DNA of 64,000 nt from Metallyticus violacea (taxonomy: Eukaryota > Arthropoda > Insecta > Mantodea > Metallyticidae). This document shows positions 55,706-64,000 of this stretch, piece by piece. The number at the start of each line of letters is the position of its first letter. The first letter of the stretch is position 1. Position numbers and translations under genes: made by a program. The notes beneath the pieces are model-generated. The model worked only from the letters and a program-made list of their open reading frames with translations. It did not search any database and had not been told where the DNA came from. Where the stretch lies: assembly GCA_030762175.1 (NCBI GenBank), contig CM060838.1, positions 19,024,501 to 19,088,500 on the forward strand, written 5' to 3'.

Positions 55706-57574
55706 ATTCTGAAAAATACTTTTGCCTTCGTGCATGTTAAAATAAGACTTATGAAAAATGTTAGTAAAATGTATTTATAAACACTCCATTCCATTTTTGT
55801 ATTTAGAAACTAATATCGCAAAGTTAGTGGTGTGAAACTCAAGGAATTTTTATATAATCACAAATAATATCATTAATAATGGACGACGAACATTTTGAGA
55901 AGCTATTAGAAAAAGCAGTCTGATAATAATTCAAAAACCTGTTGTGGTTTGCTGGAAAATAATAAAGCTGATAAAACTATCGTGATACTTTGAGTGATCT
56001 TGTAAATTGGCAAATAGCGATAGCTGTTTGTTTTATCACGTCTAGCGCCAAGAAGCTCATGAAAGGACAAGTGTCCAGCCATTTAATGAAAGTATGACGA
56101 ATTTTCATAATACTTAACATGTTTTTCTCCCGAGGTTTGCACTTCGCTTAGGAAACTGCTTCGCTTAGGAAAATGTGTGAGAAATGTTTTCCACGTGGCT
56201 TTTTCCCTTTTACATTTCACATATTTATAATAAAATTTGGATTCTAGATATAAAAAACAATACTGAAGACGTGATATATAAATATAAACGAGATAATGTC
56301 ATTAGCATCAGTTTACTAAAGAGCATTTGTTATAAAAACAGTAATATCGAGTTAATGATACAGCATTTCGTAATTCCTTGACGAATACCATCTTAATGAT
56401 ATGCCATGTGCCAAGTTTTAAGTATACCTATAGTGCTACGCACAGAGTTCAACCTCTATAAAATGGAAATAAAATGACGTGAAAAGACGACCACCGCGCG
56501 CAACTATGCCCTGATATCGGGTAGAAATTAGCGAGCTACTCTGCAATTTTTCCCATATTCATCCTTTAGACTAAAGGAAGTTTTTACATATAAATTAAGC
56601 CAGGTGGATAAACCCAAACCTTTAACCTGCTAGTTTTGTCTATGCAGTTAATTGCTGACTATTTTGCTATCCCTTAAGCGTTGCCAGTATGCTGATATTA
56701 CTAATATTTCACTCTCCATTGAAATATATTCCAATAACCCATTGTGATTAAACGACAGATTGGTGAGATCCACATGATAGAATCTCTGTAAGATGATATT
56801 GCGGTCAGCTCACGCAGTTTCTCGCCCGTGGTGTTCATCGTAACGCAAATACTCGTGCGTGTATGTGGCAGCAAGAACTGCGGTAATGGAAATATGAACC
56901 GCTTGACATCTTAGCTGCCGTTGCTGTGTAATTCCCTTGCTTAATGCCAACCAATGAGGTATGAAATGCGCTCATCGTCAAGTCATGGCAATAATAACGG
57001 TGCCTGCAATCCGCTTAGCGTACGCCCTCTGCATTCTTTATTCATCAGTGATTTCATGCACTTGGGCAAGCCTCATGACGCAATCCCTTCATTATAAGCC
57101 TATCTTAACACATGACAGATTTCTGAAGGTTCGTTATAAGTGAACTTCGCCCTCATAATACACCAGAGACCAACTAAGGAAAATGACGATGGCCTTTGGA
57201 TCCTATTTTTGCTACTTTAGGAATTAAAATAATTAAATGAGCGAAACAATTTTGCTGTTTTTAAAAATGTGACGAAAATCTTGGCATAAATTAACTTTTC
57301 TTTCACATGAGCCAAGTTTGGTTCTGATTAGCATGCAAGCTTAATTTCGTGATGTTTTCTTGAACAAACGTCGAGCCAAATGGATTATTTCTAAGGAATT
57401 CTGTTATGATAGAAATGAACCAAAGGATTTTGTGTCAAAATTAAAGACTAAAAATGGTAGTAGACCTATCGCCCTTGGGTCATTAAGAAAAATTTGGCCA
57501 TTTTGTAAGGAGTGAAATATTGCAAAATACACACTATAGTTACTAAACTTGATTGAGAAATAAAGGCATTTCCA
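55706..57574. other. AT-rich DNA, nothing recognised
   Basis: Frames are short, with no SINE, LINE or transposase block. Confidence 0.4.
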
Positions 57575-57720
57575 ATAACACAGTTGGCTGGAGAGCACTA
57601 GGGTTTTCATGACTGAGGATACGGGTTCTATCCCCGTGGTGGTCAAAGTCGGTTTGGGGGGCGTTCTCGTATTTTTCTCGTTTCTTCGGTTTAATTCCCA
57701 ATACTTTTCACGACCTTCTT
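57575..57720 (+). mobile_element. tRNA-like SINE relic
   Basis: Box A-like TTGGCTGGAGAGCACTAGGG and box B-like ACGGGTTCTATCCCCGT have normal spacing and a good T-stem (ACGGG/CCCGT). The anticodon arm is poor. The tail is TTTGGGGGGCGTTCTCGT, then CTTCTCCATTC. It is the only copy in the window. Confidence 0.5.
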
Positions 57721-59548
57721 CTCCATTCTCTTAAAAATTGTTCAGTGGTTTTTGGTAATGTAAGTGTGGTTCACCAGGCTGTATAGAAATTCTCCGCCCC
57801 CCTTCCTCGCCAGCTCTTGCTGAAAATCTGCCCGGTTTCGAAACCTTTGCTTCTGGTGAGCGAACCACGTCGAACTTCTTGCAAAGTTACCGCGGCCGGT
57901 GACACTTGGAGATTTAGCAAACAAGGAGAAAGGTGTAAGGGTAGTCTTATTGGCGACATGTCACCATTGGTTTCTTCGTTTATTCAACAACAGGCAATGG
58001 CCTGCCTCCGGTAAGAATTCTATTCAATAGAGCTATTAACATTTTCAACAAATGTTATGAAGTATATTCTTCTGTACGAAAACAAATTTAGTGCAACAAC
58101 AATAATAATAATAATAATAATAATAAACATCATACAAAGCTAAACTAGAAAAGAAATGTTCCATCCATAATTATTCACGATCTCAAATAGCATCTTTAAT
58201 CCTTGCCAATTACGAAAATGGTTTTGATGCTATTAAACAAATGCATTATGATGCATAGTAAAAGAAAGGTTTTTTTTTCAAAAATCTAACACATAATTAC
58301 AGTAGTTAAAGGTATACACATTCATAAAGTGAAGTTCTACTTGGAAATCTAATAATATTTTGTATGAAGTATCGTAAAAACTAGTTATGGACACATCAAT
58401 CGGTTTTAAAATGAAAAATATGTTATGAGATAAAATCTTTTTATAAATGATCAATTATAATATAAAAATCTTACAATTATGAGCATAAAACCTTAAGTTA
58501 AATTAAATAATTAAAGATTACAACGTTTACACATCAGCAAAAAAAAAAAAAAAAAAAATACGAAATCACAGACAACATGAATCATCGTTGATGGTTAAGT
58601 ATTAGTACAAATTATCTATTCTAGTTGTATTATTTTAACATTTCCTGCAATATTTACCACAAAATTTATCTATAAGTATGGCACAATATGAAAATATCTA
58701 AAAGAAAGACAGAAACAACATTAAAATTCTTTAAAATGACGGCAGTTCTTGTTTTATTATATTGATCCAAATTTTGCACCATACATATCAAGAAAGAACA
58801 AAGAAAAAATATAAAAGTGATATTTTTAGAACAATTGCTGAAGACAGAATTTTAGAACCAAAAAAGAGTTTAAATATATGGAAGTTTTTAAATGACAATT
58901 AAAATAAAACAGTTTTGAAGAGGGCATGTGGAAATTTGAAAATGAACTATAAATGAAAGGAGAATGTAGGAAAGTCAAAAATGTGATGGATATAGCCATT
59001 TTAATGTATCTGAGACCGGCAGCCTCTAGGCTTAAAAGAAACTGCAGAAGAAAAAGGAGCAAGAGGAACAACTGAAACTAGCCCAACTTAGAACTAGAAA
59101 ACCTCATCTTTAGTAACTTCAGATGGTGCTTCAGAAGTGGCACGAATTAACCTAAAAACCTATAATGGAATAAAAAGTACTTATATTTCCTAGCGTATCT
59201 CTGTTCAAAACTCTTAGAGCTACAACATAACTGTTATACACTTATCTCTAGCTTATCCATAAATATTTCAATTACACATAGTCTTCAATCCAACAATTGC
59301 GATAGTAAGATAATTATTCGAAAAACGCTTGGCTAGCTTTTATTCTGTTTATATTCCTAAGAAACCTAAAGAGGACTCGTAGGTGTAACCTGTAAAGTCA
59401 ACAGGATTCTTTCAGATGTAGTTACAAATTTGCGAGAGAAAACTAATGAAACTAAAATGCATACTAAGATGAGAATGTTCTTGGTTAGCCGAGGTTTCAT
59501 ACTGTAGTTGCAGAAGATATGGGATTGATCAGAGATCTATTAACGGTG
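57721..59548. other. unassigned DNA with a GC-richer patch at 57.78-58.01 kb
   Basis: The patch has overlapping frames on both strands and a donor-like CCG|GTAAGA at about 58010, but no recognisable protein. The rest, to 59.5 kb, is AT-rich. A poly(A) run lies at 58541-58558. Confidence 0.35.
58094..58126. repeat. (AAT)n microsatellite
   Basis: About ten ATA/AAT units preceded by two CAA units. Confidence 0.9.
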
Positions 59549-59644
59549 CCGTGTGTTCCAGTCAACCATCTGCTAGCCACTCACGCAACGGCCGGCCGGC
59601 TAGCGTTATCAATTCGCTGACAGATGGTTGAATGGAATACACGG
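59549..59644. repeat. 96-bp foldback (inverted) repeat
   Basis: The left arm CCGTGTGTTCCAGTCAACCA + TCTG (59549-59572) and the right arm CAGATGGTTGAATGGAATAC + ACGG (59621-59644) are complementary at all but two of 24 positions. A second inner inverted pair, GCTAGCC (59573-59579) and GGCTAGC (about 59598-59604), brackets GC-rich ACGGCCGGCCGG. The RNA would form a strong nested hairpin. It may be a tiny foldback MITE or a hairpin-RNA source; no coding is near. Confidence 0.8.
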
Positions 59645-59814
59645 TTAAGAAACGCAGCTGAAAAAGTCTCTGTAGGCGAGGAGACTTCTTTTACAAGAAT
59701 ATAAATTATAATAGACAGCGTATTTCAAGTAAATATTATATTACTAAACTATCTTTGTTTTCGTGGTTTATTTTGAACGCCTCTTACAGTTGAAAAATAC
59801 GAGAGATGGAAGAA

Positions 59815-59848
59815 GGAGAGACAGACAGAGAGAAAGAGAGAGAGAGAA
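59815..59848. repeat. (GA)n-rich microsatellite
   Basis: GAGACAGACAGAGAGAAAGA followed by GAGAGAGAGA units. Confidence 0.9.
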
Positions 59849-60388
59849 TTACGCGATTCCAAAAATGTAAATGAACGAGTGGAAGCACAGATTATATTTA
59901 TTCCAGAAAGACCTTCAACTCCTTAGTTGGGAAGCAGAAATACAAAAGGTTGTTTGCAATGTATGGTGACAAGTTTTAAAAGATAGCGCCGCACTTTAAC
60001 CTTCGGAAGCGAATCTAACTTCGACAGAGCGGTTTCACCATCTGCAAGAAAGGCATCTTATGTATGCTTAACGAAAAAGGTAAGGTCAGAATAGCACTTA
60101 TTCCAGAGGGCAAGAAACAGGCAAATTCACGACCAGCTAACACCTGTACCCTCGAGACAATTCGGAAAGTTATAGTATTTGTCTTTGGCGCGATCCTAAC
60201 AATACAGAGAAGCATTTCATTGAAATTGGGGATCTCGGTTACTATTGTGAACACCATTATCAACCAGAATTTGAATCTAAATTAACAATCTGACTGCATC
60301 TAAAATGCATCTGCTTCAAACCTTTTTTTTTTTAATATAGAATATGTATAGAAACAGAAATACATTGTATTTTTTACAGTGACATCCA

Positions 60389-60775
60389 ATGGATATATGT
60401 GAATTTGAGTTATTGAAAAGGGTCGTTGGAAGCAGAACAGAGGAGTGGAATAAAATAGACATCACTGTACTTCTTAGCAACTTCGATACAAAGAGAGAGC
60501 TCAAGTTTGAGACCATCGTATAGTACATGACTGCTTATGGAGCCATGGTTTTTCATAAGTTAAAGCTGAATTGTTACCATAGATCGCAAACAACCCCCCC
60601 TATACGGTTATTAAAGAAATCAGGACGAATTTTCTTAATTTTGAAGAACGTTTTCAACCAGTTCAAAACTAAAAGCATCGAAAAACGTAAAAAAATTCAA
60701 AGACAAAAAAGTGACTATATTAATTTAAAATTCATATGCAAACTCTTCAGAAATACGCTGCAAAGTAAAACCTGA
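60389..60775 (+). pseudogene. unassigned decayed reading frame, 128 codons with one internal stop
   Basis: A single frame runs from ATG 60389 to TGA 60773 with only one TAG (60521). It begins MDICEFELLKRVVGSRTEEW and ends KLFRNTLQSKT, and is rich in Lys, Leu and charged residues (SNFDTKRELKFETI, IEKRKKIQRQKSDYIN). Flanking AT-rich DNA usually has a stop every 10-25 codons, so this looks like old coding sequence. A pyrimidine tract and CAG at 60377-60379 could be a splice acceptor. I do not recognise the family; a retrotransposon-encoded segment or a dead host exon are both possible. Confidence 0.4.
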
Positions 60776-61029
60776 TTCATTGTATCTGGAGCTGACATTT
60801 CACTGGCCTTATAACTGCACCTTTAATGTGTGGTATGTATGACATTTTATTGTTACAAATGGGTGTAACAGCAGGAGTTGGGGGCGTTGGGGGAGAACCT
60901 TCACAGTTTATAGCGGCATGACAATAACTGGAGAACTGTTATATAAAAATGTTGAGTTTCGTGTCTTAAAAAATTGGGAAAGGTATAACTGAAAGTTTGA
61001 AAACACCTGTATAATGCTAAACTTGCTAA
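60776..61029. other. unassigned DNA
   Basis: It contains TGTTACAAATGGGTGTAACA (60854), a near palindrome that could be the start of the following LTR-like repeat, but this is unproven. Confidence 0.3.
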
Positions 61030-61485
61030 GAACTGATACACGACTGAGAGTTTGGACTGACCCACAACGAGCAACTCATAATCGGAATACTGCTGAACTG
61101 AGAACTAATGAAATGATGATAATTCAGAAGTGATGCAACAACTGAATCGAACTCGCCCTGAGAACTCAATCTGAACTAATGAACTGATGACTCAGAGCTG
61201 AATACTAATACTACGCTGGGCCGCAAAATTCCAAGCTTAAATAAACGTGGCAGTCCGTCAGTCTCCTGAAGGACTCGCATAATGTCCTTCTCATCTCTCT
61301 TATTGGCTATTTTATGTCTATATGACTCTCAGCATGTCACATACATATAAGTTAGCTCAGGCGTCGAGAGGTTGTTGCCTTGTCTCTTCACCCCCGCAGC
61401 TGGCATATGTTTATTATATCTATCCTGCCCTACTACAACAAACACACAGCTCTCTAACTGTACACAAAATAAACATCAAGAACCC
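61030..61485 (+). repeat. LTR-like dispersed repeat, copy 2
   Basis: It matches copy 1 at 19.2-19.56 kb in the opposite orientation. It starts with degenerate ACTGA/CTGAACTAATGA units (61040-61200), then GGGCCGCAAAATTCCAAGC, a TATA-like AAATAAACG, the conserved CTCGCATAATGTCCTTCTCA block, AGCTCAGGCGTCGAGAGG and TTCACCCCC, and ends near CACACAGCTCTCTAACTG. The repeat-rich upstream part, TATA-like box and conserved leader are the layout of a retrotransposon LTR. No internal region follows. Confidence 0.6.
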
Positions 61486-63697
61486 TGCTTTAGAATTCCC
61501 CAAGTAATAACGGTTCACTTGCTTCATATATAACAATATTGTTTACAATAGGCAACAGGCATTCCTGCCCAAATTTCCAGCTCAGTTTTTATGGCTTCTG
61601 GGGTATTTCTGCATTCTGGTACGATACTTCAACACATGCACAAAAATAAAAATGACCCTGCAATCATTAAAATTGAAAAATGACATAAAATTAATTAATA
61701 TATTGGTTATAATTTATATAAAGGTGGTAATTAATAAATTCCACGTCAGTGGTAAAACAATAGACACAATATATTCCCCTTTGTCCAGTATAAACATGTA
61801 AACACTCATTGATTCCGAGTAGGACTTAACGCAAGTTCGTTCCAGGCGATGACATCATTGGCTCCATTCTTACCACGCCAACTGCCATGCAAAATATTTC
61901 TACGCTCCCTTCGAAAGAATTTGACACTCCTCTGCCTGGTAACAAATCATTGGCTTCACACCGACGTGTAATAAATTACCAAAATTACACCTACTCAGGG
62001 AGATGAATCGGCAAAACAAGAGCTTAAGCTCCGGATTTGACACTTTCTGTGAAGTGGAGTATATACGGCCAGACTACAAGATTTCTGTGACGTTAGACAA
62101 AGGAAAGAGCCGCCAGTCGTAGCTTGACCACTGAGAAACACTTCCAGATTAGTGTCTGCGGGCGCAAGAGCATCGTAACATATAATTATCACCAGCCTTG
62201 CACGTCTTAGACTAATTGTCCCCCTGGACTGAACTGCGCTTATTTAAAGAAATTGCAATAAGATTTTGTTGACGGCCTCAAGTTCAGTAGCTGTTGCACA
62301 TTGCTTTTTAACAGAGGCCAGATAGAATAGAAAAGGTCCTGTGCTATTGAAAAGTTGACCTTACAAATGGCTCCAGACTGTCGCAGCAAAGATACATACA
62401 TACTGCGTCTTAATTACACATACCCTATCTTTGCCTCTTGTTCACTTCATAGAATTATATACATTAAAAGACACATATTAATAAATTATTAAATCATAAT
62501 ACCTTATAATTACAGTTTATTATTTCTGCAGGAATCGAATCTGGATCTCCCGCTACAAACTCCAAACACACCATAGCCGAGCACCATAATTTCCAATGGC
62601 AATTGGAGCAATCGACTATAGACACATGCTTATTAAAAAACATCACGAATATAACAGCATGAATATGCAATTAGAAAGGGTCAACATGACATGAATGCAC
62701 AGCTGCATGTAATGACAGAGATGGGCATCAATGCAGATGTTACATGGCAGGGTCTGTGCAGGATTCCTGGATTTGGAGGAATTTAGATGTAAACCTTGTA
62801 GATGACCCAGACATACAAATTGCTTCCGTGGTTGATAATGCTAAAGATGCTGAAAAGTTATTCTTCTACAACTGCATAAAAAAAAAAAAAAGAATTTACT
62901 GCTAGAGAGGCATGATTTGAGACAAAGATTGCCATTACTGACAACTAAAGTTAGAGTTCCTTTCGTGAAAATTATGAAAAAGTAATTTTTAAAAAAAAAT
63001 TAGGAATTTTTCCGAGACAATGAGGTCAATACAAAAAATATATATGATAATTATTTTATCAACACCACACTAATGTTTTTATTTGGTAATAATTATAAAT
63101 TCTGCATCGTGTGGAACATTTAGCGCATTAACGAAAGCATTTGATGTCATTTCAAAAAATTTGAACGAACGGTTTTGGGCAGCTGGAATTTTCTAATTAC
63201 TCTTCTTAGGACAATTTTTGTTATGATAGAAATAATAAAACATAATGAAACCTCTAGAATAAGATAATTAAATATAGAGAGAGGTGTACATTTTTCTTTC
63301 TTCATATACTTCGTAATATTTATTATATTTTCTTACTTTTTACATGTTTATAACTGCTATTTTCACCCTATGAGATTGTATACTTTTATCCTTTTGTACA
63401 AACATGATATGGTCTCTTCATGTTTATCTGTTTCAAATATAAGCGCTACTAATTATAATATTTATGAAACTATGGTATGTACTAGACCTATATATTAAAG
63501 CAGAGATCAGAGTGGCAGCTCATAGAATAAATATGTACTGTGGGCAATTGTGAGAAACTCATTATACACTGGACACTCTTCGATAACAATCACAACATTA
63601 CCTAGCATAGTGCTTGACATGCCATCTGTCAAAGTACAATTTAACACAATCATTCAGAATCAAAATTGGAAAAAAATTAGCTACTGCACCTAAGGGT
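61486..63697. other. AT-rich DNA with a weak tRNA-like relic
   Basis: On the minus strand at 62520-62590, a box A-like CTCGGCTATGGTGTGTTTGG and box B-like AGATTCGATTCCTGC suggest a SINE head, weakly. The rest is unassigned. Confidence 0.35.
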
Positions 63698-64000
63698 CTA
63701 ATATTCTTTAGACATGGTTCAAGCTTAGGAAACTCTTCAGGAGCTGGAGTTTATGGATTATTTCCAAAAATAAAACTCTCCTTATGTGTTGATCACGTGT
63801 CAACAGATAGAAACAATAGACTTGTAGGAATGTCTCCAAGCTCTCATTAATCTTTTCACAAAGAAGCAATTAGAACTGTGTTGGATGCCCGGACATCAGG
63901 ACATAAAATGCAATGAAGCGGCAGATAACTTCACAGGAGCGGAACCTTTCTGCAGCATTAGCAAGAAATTGCTAGAAACCGCAGTATATCAATGGACCAA
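63698..64000 (+). pseudogene. non-LTR retrotransposon RNase H domain, runs off the window
   Basis: FFRHGSSLGNSSGAGVYG from 63704 matches 'FTDGS...G.GAGVY', the first RNase H motif, with the catalytic Asp of TDGS changed to His. After a gap and frameshift, LELCWMPGHQDIKCNEAADN from 63870 matches 'L.WVPGH.GI.GNE.AD', which carries the last catalytic Asp. GAEPFCSISK follows. This RNase H type lies after the RT in I-, R1- and related clades. The missing Asp and the frame breaks indicate a dead copy. The 3' end lies beyond 64000. Confidence 0.85.

Noticed and set aside
1..64000. CRISPR array, bacterial operon or phage module
   Set aside because: No regularly spaced direct repeats, no packed genes and no ribosome-binding sites; the repeats present are SINEs and microsatellites.

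Overview
This window looks like non-coding DNA from a large, AT-rich, repeat-laden insect genome. Four things point to an animal, most likely an insect. There are many poly(A)-tailed SINEs with tRNA-like heads. There are decayed non-LTR retrotransposons, mariner, hAT and PIF/Harbinger transposases. There is a short array of the insect telomere motif TTAGG. Reading frames are short everywhere and there is no bacterial-style gene packing. The exact species cannot be read from the sequence; a cockroach-, termite- or cricket-like insect with a big genome is a guess. I find no intact host protein-coding gene, no functional tRNA or rRNA gene, and no CRISPR array or operon.

Layout. 1-4 kb is featureless AT-rich DNA. 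4.1-5.05 kb holds a LINE reverse-transcriptase remnant followed by two damaged SINEs. 7.2-7.6 kb is the best candidate host element: a CpG-enriched patch with an NRF1-type motif, an E-box and a consensus splice donor on the minus strand, so possibly a first exon. A 146-bp (CTT)n tract follows, then a SINE with perfect 16-bp target duplications inside a possible hAT-like element (8.4-9.2 kb). 11.7-13.7 kb holds two LINE remnants in opposite orientation. 14.0-14.8 kb holds microsatellites, a 5'-truncated SINE and the TTAGG array. 15.8-18.8 kb is a mosaic of hAT remnant, LINE 3' end, (TAA)n, (CATA)n, full-length SINE and LINE C-terminus. 19.2-19.6 kb and 61.0-61.5 kb carry two opposed copies of an LTR-like repeat. 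21-30 kb has more SINEs, a hAT fragment, another LINE 3' end, and a mariner transposase interrupted by a SINE with an 8-bp target duplication, next to a second mariner-like N-terminus. 32-39 kb is SINE-rich. 41.7-43.9 kb has three or more LINE fragments, all on the minus strand. 47.1-47.8 kb is a broken PIF/Harbinger transposase. 48.2-48.6 kb is a polypurine GAAA tract. 49.6-54.5 kb is a SINE cluster. 55.5 kb is a D34D mariner fragment. 59.55 kb is a foldback repeat. 60.4-60.8 kb is an unassigned decayed reading frame. The last 300 bases enter a LINE RNase H domain that runs off the edge.

Three SINE families recur, named here for convenience. SINE-A is about 290 bp, with a Ser/Leu-type tRNA-like head. 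SINE-B is about 290 bp, with a head whose acceptor stem still pairs. SINE-C has a TAGCTCAG-type head. A and C share a central core despite unrelated heads. Several copies have clear target-site duplications, so they came from LINE-driven retrotransposition. All transposase and reverse-transcriptase genes here carry stops or frameshifts and look dead. I did not find a new functional system; the best leads are the 7.2-kb promoter/exon candidate, the shared SINE core, the LTR-like repeat pair and the 59.55-kb foldback element.
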